NCBI RefSeq assembly: GCF_037113525.1
Contig: NZ_CP146963.1
Span: 2,170,001-2,234,000, forward strand
Direction of reading: 5' to 3'
DNA: 64,000 nt
DNA from: Butyrivibrio fibrisolvens
Lineage (GTDB): Bacteria > Bacillota > Clostridia > Lachnospirales > Lachnospiraceae
This document shows positions 1-8,988 of this stretch, in pieces. A program made the translations under genes and the position numbers. Each line of letters begins with the position of its first letter. Position 1 is the stretch's first letter. The notes beneath the pieces are model-generated. The model saw only the letters and a list, made by a program, of their open reading frames with translations, had not been told where the DNA came from and made no database searches.

Positions 1-1122
1 GGCATAAGCTTCCTGATAGGAGTTATATACGCAGTCTTTGTTGTCACCCACAAGATATGTTTTTATCTGATCTATTGTAACGCTGTCACCATAAGTTCCT
101 TCGATCTTATCAGGAAGATTATAGAGCTTTTCATAGCGCTCTGAATTTAGAGACTGATACAAAATAACCTTTGTTCCAAAATCAGAAGAACCGATGACCA
201 CGATATCTTTGTTGCCGTCAGCATTGAAGTCAAAAAATCCTATTGCACTAACGCTTGTAAGATATCCCCAGTTATCTCCATCACTTATATAGCTGCTAAG
301 AGAGTTGCGGAGTTTTCCATCTTTTATGATGGCAAATTCAACACCATAATCAGAACTTGGATTATAGGTTATAAAACGTACAGGATCTTCGTCTTTGTAC
401 AGGTCAATATCAAAAGTCTGAGCCGGATCGCAGTTGTCCTCCCACATAATGGCATTGGATACAACTGTAACATTATCGCCATCCTTATTAAGAACCAGAA
501 CTCTGTCGGCATCGGTTCCGAAATTATTGACTGCAAAGCTGTTACGGAATTTCAGAGTATAGCTGTTTCCCGCTTTGGTTCCTTCTATACATTCAAACAT
601 ATATAGAAGTTCGCCTTCATAGCGCTGTCTGTAGTAGGAGTCTGTCGACTCTATATATGTCCATTGAAAAGAGTCAGGGGTACTGAAGTCTACTCCTGCA
701 TGAGTCTTGGCGTACTCTACAAGATCGCTTCTTGTGATCTTATAAAGAGTGCCATATAACTGATCCTGCTTGGAAGCTTCAAGGAAAAGACTTACATCAT
801 TTTCACTAAGTTCACAGGTTTCAAGGCCTGCTCCCTGCTCAAGAACGGCATCCCAGTCGATCTCAGAGACATCATTAAAAGGCTCTGAAAGAAAACCTGC
901 ATATTCAAAATCCTGAAAAAGAGTTGTAAATTCATCTTTTTCCTCATCTGTAATAGGCTCTTCCTGAGCCTGAGAAGTATCTTCCTCATTTCCATTTGCG
1001 GTCTGATCTGTAGATGATCCTTCCGGTCCGTATAAAGAACTTCCGGGATCACCAAGCTGTTTGCCACATCCGGTCATAAGTAAGGTGATTGATAATAAAG
1101 TGAGTATTTTCTTTGCTTTCAT
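1..1122 (-). CDS. Secreted lipoprotein with FG-GAP/VCBS-like segment (partial)
   Basis: The frame is open from an ATG at 1122 down to base 1, so the C-terminus lies beyond the left edge (374 codons visible). The N-terminus is a lipoprotein signal peptide: a lysine-rich start, a hydrophobic stretch and the lipobox LLMTGC, so the mature protein should be lipidated and surface-exposed. A low-complexity acidic linker (about residues 25-65) follows. Near the visible end, FFDFNADGNKDIVVIGSSDFG has the Asp-rich calcium-binding loop of FG-GAP/VCBS repeats. AAGAAAG before the ATG is a usable ribosome site. Role unknown; lipoproteins of this type often bind carbohydrate or protein outside the cell. It is divergent from the LanFEG genes, with a 236-bp gap between them. 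Confidence 0.75.
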   Translation of the reverse strand, partial: MKAKKILTLLSITLLMTGCGKQLGDPGSSLYGPEGSSTDQTANGNEEDTSQAQEEPITDEEKDEFTTLFQDFEYAGFLSEPFNDVSEIDWDAVLEQGAGLETCELSENDVSLFLEASKQDQLYGTLYKITRSDLVEYAKTHAGVDFSTPDSFQWTYIESTDSYYRQRYEGELLYMFECIEGTKAGNSYTLKFRNSFAVNNFGTDADRVLVLNKDGDNVTVVSNAIMWEDNCDPAQTFDIDLYKDEDPVRFITYNPSSDYGVEFAIIKDGKLRNSLSSYISDGDNWGYLTSVSAIGFFDFNADGNKDIVVIGSSDFGTKVILYQSLNSERYEKLYNLPDKIEGTYGDSVTIDQIKTYLVGDNKDCVYNSYQEAYA

Positions 1123-1358
1123 AAGTAACTTCTTTCTTAATATAAATGTTTAATGATATTACCTGAATCTAATTGAAACACGTATCTAAAGTATTATCAA
1201 ATACTTAAAGAATATATATTTTATTGGTAAACATATCAATCTGTATATTAGCATAATAGCCCCTGATAAACAAAATTGGAAAAATATTTTTCATCTTCAT
1301 AAAATCTTTAGAATTGGAAAATATACTAAGTTCATACAAACGAAAGGGGAACAAAATC

Positions 1359-2066
1359 ATGGAAATGATCCTTAGAACAAACGAACTTACAAAAACATTT
1401 AAAAAACAGAATGCAGTAAATAATGTATCTTTAAATATTCCAAAAAATTGTGTGTACGGTCTTCTTGGACCAAACGGAGCCGGCAAGTCAACAACACTTA
1501 AGATGATCACAGGAATCCTTGCTCCTACAAGCGGCCAGATAGAATACGATGGAAAGCCCTGGACCAGAAGCGTACTTTCAGAGATCGGAGCACTTATAGA
1601 GAATCCTCCCATCTATGAAAACTTAACAGCAAGAGAGAATCTTAAAGTCAGAGCACTTCTTCTTAATGTGGATGAAAAGAGAATCGACGAAGTCTTAGAA
1701 ATCGTAGGACTCACAGGAACAGGCAAGAAGAAAGCCGGAAACTTCTCACTTGGAATGAAGCAAAGACTTGGAATCGCAATGGCACTTATAGGAAGCCCCA
1801 AGCTCCTTATCCTGGATGAGCCGACTAACGGACTTGATCCTATCGGAATCGAAGAGCTTAGAGAACTTATTAAATCTCTTCCGAAAAAAGGCATAACAGT
1901 AATCCTTTCAAGTCACATCCTTCTTGAAGTTCAGAAGACAGCAGATTACATCGGAATCATCGAAGGCGGCAATCTTGAGTATGAAGGAAAGCTTGAAGAG
2001 GGAATGGATCTGGAAACTCTTTTCATGGATATCGTAAGAAAAAATCGCAGTAAGGTTGTAGCTTAA
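1359..2066 (+). CDS. LanF-type lantibiotic-protection ABC transporter, ATP-binding subunit
   Basis: A 235-residue ABC ATPase. Walker A (GPNGAGKST, residues 37-45), the signature NFSLGMKQRL and Walker B LLILDEPTNGLDP are all visible. Sequence type and neighbours (two 240-residue permeases, a response regulator and a kinase) match the bacitracin/lantibiotic-immunity class (NukF/MutF/SpaF), which expels cationic peptides from the membrane. An upstream in-frame ATG at 1314 exists, but the start at 1359 is preferred because AAAGGGGA sits 6-7 bases before it and the family normally begins with a short lead-in to the first strand. First gene of a five-gene plus-strand group; the next start is 28 bp downstream. 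Confidence 0.88.
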   Translation: MEMILRTNELTKTFKKQNAVNNVSLNIPKNCVYGLLGPNGAGKSTTLKMITGILAPTSGQIEYDGKPWTRSVLSEIGALIENPPIYENLTARENLKVRALLLNVDEKRIDEVLEIVGLTGTGKKKAGNFSLGMKQRLGIAMALIGSPKLLILDEPTNGLDPIGIEELRELIKSLPKKGITVILSSHILLEVQKTADYIGIIEGGNLEYEGKLEEGMDLETLFMDIVRKNRSKVVA

Positions 2067-2094
2067 ATAATCAGTCACTCATTTGGAGGTTAAT

Positions 2095-2823
2095 ATGTTA
2101 GGCATAGTTAAGGCAGAAATTTTAAAATCAAAAAGAACAATGGGAAGAAAGCTTATATTTATTTTTCCTCTTATCACATTTATAATGGCTCTTCTGGTAA
2201 CCGGTGGACTTCAAAATGCATATGCAGAATGCGTCTGGAACTGGTGGTACATCCTGATCCTTCCAATGCTGATCTCAATTCTTTGTTACCTGACATCTGC
2301 AAGTGAGAAAAAGAGCAAATTCTTTCATATGACAACTCTTGAAACAGGCAGAAAAGACCTCATGATAGGCAAGATGTTATATCTTGGACTTGTAATCCTG
2401 TTAGCAAATACAATGATCTTTGCAGTAGCAGCAGTTGTTGGAAAAGCATTATCAACACACATTCCCTTCCTTGGAGGACTTGCTTTTGTATTCGTACTTA
2501 CATTAACCCAGCTTTGGGAGATCCCGCTTTTCTTATTTCTTAGCATGAAATTTGGAATGGTTGTTAACCTTATGACAGCTCTTGTTATCACCGTAGCCGG
2601 CATCCTCATAGCACCAACAGGAAAGTGGCTGTTTGTAGTATCCTCAGTTCCAATGAGACTTGCAATTCCAATGCTTCACCTTCTTCCAAGCGGACTTAAG
2701 GTTGCAGAAAGCCATCCACTTGCAGATCTTAGTGCTATTCCTGTAGGCATGATCGAATCTGTAGTAGTACTTGCAGTAGCAGCATGGCTTTTCCTCAGAT
2801 GGTTCGACAAGAGAGAAGTATGA
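2095..2823 (+). CDS. LanE-type ABC transporter permease
   Basis: A 242-residue integral membrane protein with about six hydrophobic segments and a short basic N-terminus (MLGIVKAEILKSKRTMGRK), the layout of LanE/MutE permeases. It should form the membrane channel with the ATPase encoded just upstream and the second permease at 3241. TTGGAGG six bases before the ATG at 2095 decides the start; a TTG at 2083 in the same frame overlaps that site and is unlikely. The gene ends four bases before a 307-bp palindrome that separates it from its partner permease. Confidence 0.82.
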   Translation: MLGIVKAEILKSKRTMGRKLIFIFPLITFIMALLVTGGLQNAYAECVWNWWYILILPMLISILCYLTSASEKKSKFFHMTTLETGRKDLMIGKMLYLGLVILLANTMIFAVAAVVGKALSTHIPFLGGLAFVFVLTLTQLWEIPLFLFLSMKFGMVVNLMTALVITVAGILIAPTGKWLFVVSSVPMRLAIPMLHLLPSGLKVAESHPLADLSAIPVGMIESVVVLAVAAWLFLRWFDKREV

Positions 2824-2826
2824 GGG

Positions 2827-3133
2827 AATTGCAGATGTCGCACATTTAAGGTTGTCGTATTGGGGAATTTTCTTGGGGATGGGAATTTATAAAGGGTTTT
2901 CGAGTCGTGAAAGAATTATAAAATTCAAGGCATGATATCTGGAGATATATATTCCCAGGGTTCGAAAACTCGCTTCGCTCAAACAGTCGAACCCTAAGCG
3001 GGAATATAAATCTCCATCTATCAAGCTCTTGAATTTAATAATTCTTTCAAAGACTCGAAAATCCTTTATAAATTCCCATCCCCAAGAAAATTCAGGTAAT
3101 AGAGAAATTTAAAATGTGCGACATTTGTAAATT
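2827..3133. repeat. Long imperfect palindrome, copy 1
   Basis: Nearly the whole 417-bp gap between the two permease genes is one nested inverted repeat. The outer arms pair GTCGCACATTT with AAATGTGCGAC; the next layer pairs 2865-2895 with 3064-3094 without mismatch over about 31 bp; inner arms carry AATTCAAGGCATGATATCTGG on the left and CCATCTATCAAGCTCTTGAATT on the right, complementary except at fixed positions. The loop side holds CTCGCTTCGCTC. Copies 2 (46116-46391) and 3 (59727-59944) share these parts; this copy is inverted relative to them. No reading frame of note. It lies inside an operon, so it is probably transcribed as a very stable hairpin. Confidence 0.88.
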
Positions 3134-3240
3134 GCGTGGAAGAGTAGAAAAAAAGAAGCAAAAAAAGATAAAAGACAAAGAAAAATCAAATAATACATAA
3201 GAAGATTAAGAAATTAAGAAATAAGAAAGAAGGTAGAACG

Positions 3241-3981
3241 ATGCTTATTAACTGCTTAAAAGTTGAATTATATAAATACAAGAGAAGCCCTGTACTTATC
3301 GCACATTTTGTTATTCCTGTTGTAGTAAGTCTGATATTTATCGCTTATTATTCAGTATCACCCTGGAGTGATAAAGATAAGATCGTAGCTTTTTATCAGG
3401 CCCTTGGAATTGCATTTCCTGTACTTATAGGCATCTTTACAGCCAGTGAAGTAGAGAAAGAGCTTGGAGCAGGACATTTCCAGAATCTTCTGACATATAA
3501 GAGCAAAGTCGTAGCACTACTTTCCAAAGTCGTTGTACTGCTTATTCTCGGACTTAGTGCACTTATGCTGACTACCCTGATCTTTGGAATCTTATTCAGT
3601 AATGTACTTGGAATGGGTGGCGAGGCTGTTGCTGAGTATGGACATAACGCTATCGTCACATATGTAATAGCAGCTTTTGTTATCTGGCTTGCAGGTATTC
3701 CATTTTACTTCTGGACTCAGATCCTTGCATTATCCTTCGGAAGAGGCCTTGCGATTGGATTCGGTATATTCTCAGCTATTTTAAGTGGAGTGTTCCTTAC
3801 AGAAATTGGAAGCCTCGTTTGGAGAGTAGTTCCGATTTCATGGACAGGACGTATGGTTAACGCTTATTTTGAACATGATCTTATGAGTGTAATATTTATC
3901 TATTTTGTAGTTACTATTGTATCAGTGTTATGCTATGCTATATTTGCTCTGCGCTACGAAGGAAACAGCGCTAGCGAATAA
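3241..3981 (+). CDS. LanG-type ABC transporter permease
   Basis: A 246-residue membrane protein with six predicted helices, starting MLINCLKVELYKYKRSP, a typical basic cytoplasmic lead of the MutG/LanG family. It should pair with the permease at 2095 and the ATPase at 1359 in one exporter. AAGAAGG lies about six bases before the ATG. The response regulator starts 20 bp downstream. Sequence similarity between the two permeases is low, as usual for LanE/LanG pairs. Substrate cannot be read from the sequence; no lantibiotic precursor or LanBC/LanM enzyme is in the window. Confidence 0.82.
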   Translation: MLINCLKVELYKYKRSPVLIAHFVIPVVVSLIFIAYYSVSPWSDKDKIVAFYQALGIAFPVLIGIFTASEVEKELGAGHFQNLLTYKSKVVALLSKVVVLLILGLSALMLTTLIFGILFSNVLGMGGEAVAEYGHNAIVTYVIAAFVIWLAGIPFYFWTQILALSFGRGLAIGFGIFSAILSGVFLTEIGSLVWRVVPISWTGRMVNAYFEHDLMSVIFIYFVVTIVSVLCYAIFALRYEGNSASE

Positions 3982-4001
3982 GTAATTGAAAGAGGTTATG
4001 T

Positions 4002-4664
4002 ATGGCGAACATACTTGCAGTTGATGACGATACTGCCATATTGAATATGATTGGTAACATTTTAAAAAGGGACGGACATCAGGTAACTCTGATAAGCGAT
4101 CCGCTTACACTGAACTCAGATAAGATTCAGGCTTATGATCTGATCCTTCTTGATGTAATGATGCCCGGAATAGACGGCTTTGACCTTTGCAGTAATATAA
4201 GAAGCCAGGTTGATTGTCCCATTATCTTTATTACGGCTAAAACTGACGAGGGAAGCCTTGTAGAGGGGCTGTCTCTTGGAGCAGATGATTATATATGTAA
4301 ACCCTTTGGTGTTATGGAGCTCAGAGCAAGAGTTAATGCTCATATCAGAAGGGAAAAAAGAGAGCATGTTGCAAGACTGTCTCTTGGCAGGATCAGTTTT
4401 CTTTTGACCAATAAAGTAATGATGCTTGATGATCATGAGATCACTCTTACCAAGGCGGAATATGAGATATGTGAGTATCTTGGAAGGAATAAAGGACAGG
4501 TTTTTTCAAAGGAACAGATACTTGAAAAGGTGCTGGGATATGATAGTGACTCAAGCGATGCAACTATAACAACACATATCAAAAATATAAGAACTAAACT
4601 TTCAGAATACGATTATATGCCCATAAAGACAGTATGGGGGATAGGATATAAATGGGAAGAGTAA
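4002..4664 (+). CDS. OmpR-family response regulator (LanR-type)
   Basis: A 220-residue two-domain regulator. The receiver domain shows the acidic pocket D8-D10, the phosphoacceptor D51 in LLDVMMP, T78 and K100 in CKPFG. The C-terminal half is a winged helix (ITLTKAEYEICEYL, then IKTVWGIGYKW). It follows the transporter genes directly and overlaps the kinase gene by 13 bp, so the pair is translationally coupled and most likely controls the LanFEG exporter, as in NisRK/SpaRK-type or BceRS-type systems. Which peptide triggers it is not visible. Confidence 0.9.
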   Translation: MANILAVDDDTAILNMIGNILKRDGHQVTLISDPLTLNSDKIQAYDLILLDVMMPGIDGFDLCSNIRSQVDCPIIFITAKTDEGSLVEGLSLGADDYICKPFGVMELRARVNAHIRREKREHVARLSLGRISFLLTNKVMMLDDHEITLTKAEYEICEYLGRNKGQVFSKEQILEKVLGYDSDSSDATITTHIKNIRTKLSEYDYMPIKTVWGIGYKWEE

Positions 4665-6025
4665 AAAGTAAAGACAGGAAAAAGAGCAGGTCGCTGGGAA
4701 GCATCTTTTCTTTTTATGTGATCGGGATGATGCTTGGGTTTATTGCCTGGGCAGTTGTAGCTTATGTAATATTTACTATCCTGATAATGACAGGCGCTGT
4801 GTATCCTTCGAACTATGCGGAGATGCAGATCGCGAATTTTTACAAAACGCTTAGCAGTGCTGAAACTATTACTTCTGACATGATCCCGGATTCCTGCAAA
4901 TACATGCTATTTACAGAAGATGGAACGGTGATAGACGGCAATATTGACGAGGAATATGTGGCTACAGCCTGGAATGCAGTTTCAAGCAGTGCTGTAGGTG
5001 GTGAGTATTATTATAAAGCGATCACAAGATCCGGTGAGTATCTGGTGTTTCAGTACAAGCTTGTTCCGCAATTTAAATCAACGTTTCTTCGAAAGTATTT
5101 TCCCAATGTTCAGAATCTTATTTATATTGCTATCATTGTTGGCGGTGTTGAAGTTATGCACATCAGCTCGCTACTTTTTGGCCGTAAGCTCAAAAAGCGC
5201 ATGATACCTGTACTTGAAGCTACTAAGAAAATCGGAGAAAGAGATCTTGAATTTGAAATAGAAAAATCCGGCGTACAGGAGATAGATGACTGCCTTAAAT
5301 CAATAGATGATATGCGCTATGCGCTGAAAGAATCTCTTCAAAAGCAGTGGACTTCCGAGCAGGAAAAAAACAGGCAGATGTCTGCACTTGCACATGACAT
5401 TAAGACGCCTCTTACAGTAGTCAGAGGTAACGCAGAGCTTTTACTGGAGAGTGAACTTGATGATGAACAGAAGTGCTACGCTGACTATATAACAGGATCA
5501 GCCCAACAGATAGAAAACTATGTTCAGACTCTTATAGATGTAACAAAGTCTCAGGAAGGACTTCACGAAACTACTAATAAAGTAAGAGTACAGTCCCTTT
5601 TGGAAGATATAAAGAAGCAGAGCCTTGGTCTTACAAGAGTTTATGATCAGAAACTGCAGTTTAGTGAAAATTGTAAAACTGATACAATTGATATAGCCTA
5701 TGATCAGCTTGTAAGAGCTGTTATGAACATCATAAGGAACGCTGCTGAGCACTCACCAGAAGGAAGCGATATAAGCGTAGATGTCACCGAGAAGTTTGAT
5801 GAGCTTAGATTCACAGTGACTGATTCGGGCAAAGGCTTTAGTCAGGAAGCTTTAAAGCATGCAACTGAGCAGTTCTTTATGGACGATAACAGTAGAAGCG
5901 GCGGTATGCACTACGGCATCGGACTGTTTTTTGCCATGAATGTAGCCAAGATGCATGGAGGAGATATAAAGCTTAGTAACTCCAAAGAACGCGGCGGTGT
6001 AGTTGAACTTTCAATAAAAATATGA
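4652..6025 (+). CDS. Sensor histidine kinase (LanK-type)
   Basis: A 457-residue membrane kinase: helix 1 at about 19-48, an extracytoplasmic loop of about 105 residues, helix 2 at about 155-175, a HAMP-like linker, and a HisKA domain with the phosphorylated H248 in ALAHDIKTPL. The ATPase domain has the N box (NIIRNAAEHSPEG), G1 box (DSGKGF) and G2 box (HYGIGLFFAMNV). Its start lies inside the end of the response regulator gene. The moderate extracellular loop suggests ligand sensing outside the membrane rather than purely intramembrane sensing. Last gene of the LanFEG-RK group; hairpins follow at 6039-6110. Confidence 0.9.
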   Translation: MGRVKSKDRKKSRSLGSIFSFYVIGMMLGFIAWAVVAYVIFTILIMTGAVYPSNYAEMQIANFYKTLSSAETITSDMIPDSCKYMLFTEDGTVIDGNIDEEYVATAWNAVSSSAVGGEYYYKAITRSGEYLVFQYKLVPQFKSTFLRKYFPNVQNLIYIAIIVGGVEVMHISSLLFGRKLKKRMIPVLEATKKIGERDLEFEIEKSGVQEIDDCLKSIDDMRYALKESLQKQWTSEQEKNRQMSALAHDIKTPLTVVRGNAELLLESELDDEQKCYADYITGSAQQIENYVQTLIDVTKSQEGLHETTNKVRVQSLLEDIKKQSLGLTRVYDQKLQFSENCKTDTIDIAYDQLVRAVMNIIRNAAEHSPEGSDISVDVTEKFDELRFTVTDSGKGFSQEALKHATEQFFMDDNSRSGGMHYGIGLFFAMNVAKMHGGDIKLSNSKERGGVVELSIKI

Positions 6026-6038
6026 TATGGCCTATTTA

Positions 6039-6110
6039 CATGACTTTTGGAACGATGTGCCAAAAAGTCATGTGTTTTATGACTCGCAAAATGTATATCA
6101 ATTTGCGAGT
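6039..6110 (+). terminator. Two consecutive hairpins after the kinase gene
   Basis: CATGACTTTTGG and CCAAAAAGTCATG (6039-6072) form one stem, and ACTCGCAAA with TTTGCGAGT (6082-6110) forms a second. They sit 14 and 57 bases after the kinase stop. Neither has a clean T run, so they may act as an inefficient terminator or as RNA-stabilising ends rather than a classical intrinsic terminator. Confidence 0.45.
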
Positions 6111-6235
6111 TTACTTATATTGAGATATTTTAATACCTCTTTTTTGCTGTTTATTGGGTATGGGAAATCCTTTATAATTAAGCAATGTGGTAACTAAAAC
6201 AATTAATAACACCACGGAAAGAGGAAAAAAGTTTA

Positions 6236-7219
6236 ATGAGGGGATACTTAACTAAAAAGGTTCCTAAAACAATCGATGATCTAAAAAAATACTGTAAAGA
6301 AAGAAATCTTAATTCTGATGTAACAAGGTTCTACATTGATGTTGACCACATCGGACCTGATGCATATGGAATCTATAAGGACTACTGGTCAGATGATTTC
6401 ATTGTATATAAGAATACAGATGATGGATCAAGAGAGATCATCTATCAGGGTAAAGATGAAGCTATAGCTGTTAATGAGCTTGGTAGACGTCTTTCTATTT
6501 TTCTTAAAAATCCCGAGATGCTGGATGAATTAGATTTAGCGGAAGCAGAGAAAGAAACTCAAGAAGAAACACTTCAAAATGAATTTTCTTCTGGTACAAG
6601 TTTTGTATCTTCTTTAAGATCAGAGTATGGGGCTGATGAAGATACAGAGTTAAACTCTGAAAATGAAGTTTATACAGATGAAAATGTTGCTGATTCAGAA
6701 TCAGACCAGGATTATATAGAAGATATTTGTGTTGATACCACAAAAAACGTTCACCTTAAGAGTTTTCCGATTAAGACTAGGTCTGAACAAATTTATGAAG
6801 ATGGTAACGATGAAGATTATTCGATTCATGATGAGCATTCAATTGATCAGGAAACAGAAAGTGATGATGACAGGTATACACAATATCATTACGATCTTTT
6901 TCCTAAAGAATATACTATAAATAAGAAAAAACCTAATAAAGATAAACTTGAAAAGATCAAGGTTGCGCTGTTATTCATAATAGCAATTATGGCGATCATA
7001 TTTTTTGGATTATATAGTGTTACAAACGGCTTTACAAATACAGATAGAGATAATTATAATAACGCTTATTATGATTCCTACTATAAGTCATATTTTAGCT
7101 CTGATAACTATGACTGTGCCGACCTTCCAGGACCGATGAATGGAAGTTATTATACTCCAGATGAGACACACTATTTAGCGGAACAGATCGAAAAGCGATG
7201 GAGCGAAAGGTTTAGATAA
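6236..7219 (+). CDS. Unknown single-pass membrane protein with acidic linker
   Basis: Not recognised. 327 residues: a folded-looking N-terminal part (about 1-95, with KTIDDLKKYCKERNL and a YxxxxDGSREIIYQGKDEA strand pattern), then a long acidic low-complexity stretch (about 96-230), one strong membrane helix (ALLFIIAIMAIIFFGLYSV, about 243-262) and a Tyr/Asn-rich tail. The charge pattern before the helix (KKKPNKDKLEKIK) suggests an N-in, C-out topology. The ribosome site AGAGGA lies before the ATG. A TATAAT at 6173-6178 may be the -10 element, although no well-spaced -35 was found. Stands alone between the Lan group and an MBL hydrolase. Confidence 0.65.
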   Translation: MRGYLTKKVPKTIDDLKKYCKERNLNSDVTRFYIDVDHIGPDAYGIYKDYWSDDFIVYKNTDDGSREIIYQGKDEAIAVNELGRRLSIFLKNPEMLDELDLAEAEKETQEETLQNEFSSGTSFVSSLRSEYGADEDTELNSENEVYTDENVADSESDQDYIEDICVDTTKNVHLKSFPIKTRSEQIYEDGNDEDYSIHDEHSIDQETESDDDRYTQYHYDLFPKEYTINKKKPNKDKLEKIKVALLFIIAIMAIIFFGLYSVTNGFTNTDRDNYNNAYYDSYYKSYFSSDNYDCADLPGPMNGSYYTPDETHYLAEQIEKRWSERFR

Positions 7220-7289
7220 GTATTTGACCTTACTTTTTACTTTGCTCCAAATATAATATATAAAACAAACTAAACGGGAGGGGATTACA

Positions 7290-8078
7290 ATGTTCGAAGA
7301 CAAAACACTTTATGTTAAGCAGTTAAAACCGTTTCTGTATCTACTTGATGAGAATCATGAGTGCACCGGATATCTTGTTATAGGGGACAAGAAGGCTGCA
7401 CTCATTGATACTATGATGGGATACCATAACTACAAGGAAGAGATAGAGAAGATCACAGACAAGCCTGTTATGGTAATCAATACCCACGGTCATCCGGACC
7501 ATATCTATGGCAACGTTTTCTTTGACGAAGCTTATATCAGCCCCAAAGATCTTGAGCTTGCGCTTAATACAAGTAAGGATCCTGAATTTGTAGAAGTGTG
7601 CGAGGAAGAGGGATTTTCCATGCCACCTTTTAAGGAAATCAAAGGCGGAGATGTAGTTGATCTTGGCGGTAAGACTCTTGAAATCTATGACATTCCCGGA
7701 CACACCAAGGGCGGAATCCTTCTTTTGCTGAAAGAAGACAGGATCTTATTTACAGGTGATGCAATCAATCACCATCTGTGGCTTCAGCTCCCTGGCGTAG
7801 TGCCATACAAGGAGTGCGTTGAAGCTATTGATAATGTTCTGTTCTTAGAAGAAAAAGCTGATTATATCCTTCATGGTCATGCCAGGGATTTCGATGATAT
7901 ATCTCTCATGCGTTGCGTAAGAGATGCGATACAGGAGATCATTGACGGTAAGAGAGATAATGATCTGGAGTATACGTATTTCCTTGGAACTTGCAAGCAG
8001 CATCCTTTTAGCGTTGTAGAAGGCAAACACTATCAGCAGGATGATCACGTCATAGTTTATGATGAAGCATATCTATAA
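7290..8078 (+). CDS. Metallo-beta-lactamase-fold hydrolase
   Basis: 262 residues with the MBL metal motif THGHPDH (H66, H68, D70, H71), a downstream histidine in IPGHTKGG, the bridging Asp in LFTGDAINHH and a final histidine in LHGHARDF, so a two-metal site looks complete. Members hydrolyse thioesters, lactones, phosphodiesters or nucleic acids; the substrate cannot be told here. The start is fixed by GGGAGGGG six bases upstream. It is the first of a run of single-enzyme genes; the polysaccharide deacetylase follows by 44 bp. Confidence 0.88.
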   Translation: MFEDKTLYVKQLKPFLYLLDENHECTGYLVIGDKKAALIDTMMGYHNYKEEIEKITDKPVMVINTHGHPDHIYGNVFFDEAYISPKDLELALNTSKDPEFVEVCEEEGFSMPPFKEIKGGDVVDLGGKTLEIYDIPGHTKGGILLLLKEDRILFTGDAINHHLWLQLPGVVPYKECVEAIDNVLFLEEKADYILHGHARDFDDISLMRCVRDAIQEIIDGKRDNDLEYTYFLGTCKQHPFSVVEGKHYQQDDHVIVYDEAYL

Positions 8079-8122
8079 GATTTATTTTTGAAAAATATAC
8101 TAATTAAATGGAGAAAATGACA

Positions 8123-8959
8123 ATGGCTAACATGATAATGAGATTCCCGGGCGGCCTTCCAAAGGCGCTTACTTTAAGCTACGACGACGGCGTAGAACAG
8201 GACGAAAGACTTGTAGAGATCACTAATAAATATGGCATTAAGGGTACCTTTAACTTAAACAGCGGCGCTTTTGCCAAAGAGGGCACAACATATGAACCCG
8301 GAACTATTCATAGAAGAATGTCCCTTAGTAAACTCAAGGAAGTATATAGTAAGAGCAGCTGGGAGATCGCAGCTCATGCCTATACACATGCAGCGCTCGT
8401 AGGCCTTCCTTCTAATATTGCTACAGATGAGATTTCAAGAGATCGTAAAGAACTCGAGGAAGTATTCGGAACATTCGTAAGAGGATTCGCTTATCCATAC
8501 GGAGCCTACGATGATGCAAGCGTGCAGATCCTTAAAAACTGCGGAATATGCTACGCAAGAACTGTAAATTCAACACATGACTTCCGCATTCCAACAGACT
8601 GGCTCAGACTCCATGCAACATGCCACCACGCTGATCCTCAGCTTATGGACCTTGCAAAGCGCTTCGTTGAAGCTAAGAACAGCTGGTCTCCAATGTTATT
8701 CTATCTCTGGGGACACAGCTATGAGTTTGAAGAGAAAGACAACTGGGACGTAATCGAGAAGTTCTGCGAATACGTATCAGGCAGAGACGACATCTGGTAT
8801 GCAACTAATATTGAAGTCTATGACTATTGCAAGGCGTTTTCAGATCTTATCTTCAATACAGATATGACAATGTGTAAGAATCCTTCGGCTATAGACGTTT
8901 GGTTCACATATGGCGATAAGGATGTTCATGTAAAAGCGGGCGAGATTGTGGAAATCTGA
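8123..8959 (+). CDS. Polysaccharide deacetylase family protein
   Basis: A 278-residue NodB-homology enzyme. Motif 1 is LTLSYDDG (D21, D22), motif 2 resembles AAHAYTHAAL, and RGFAYPYGAYDD is the conserved active-site strand of the family. Such enzymes remove N-acetyl groups from chitooligosaccharides or peptidoglycan, or act on small amides. No signal peptide is present, so it is probably cytoplasmic. The reading frame also has an ATG at 8108, but its GGAG then serves as the ribosome site for the ATG at 8123 (8-base spacing), so the shorter form is chosen. Confidence 0.82.
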   Translation: MANMIMRFPGGLPKALTLSYDDGVEQDERLVEITNKYGIKGTFNLNSGAFAKEGTTYEPGTIHRRMSLSKLKEVYSKSSWEIAAHAYTHAALVGLPSNIATDEISRDRKELEEVFGTFVRGFAYPYGAYDDASVQILKNCGICYARTVNSTHDFRIPTDWLRLHATCHHADPQLMDLAKRFVEAKNSWSPMLFYLWGHSYEFEEKDNWDVIEKFCEYVSGRDDIWYATNIEVYDYCKAFSDLIFNTDMTMCKNPSAIDVWFTYGDKDVHVKAGEIVEI

Positions 8960-8988
8960 TGTAATAATAGATCCAAAAGGAAATAGTA

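Noticed and set aside
792..1067. A 91-codon frame inside the lipoprotein gene
   Set aside because: It lies in a shifted frame within a lipoprotein gene with lipobox and clear coding character; it is a shadow.
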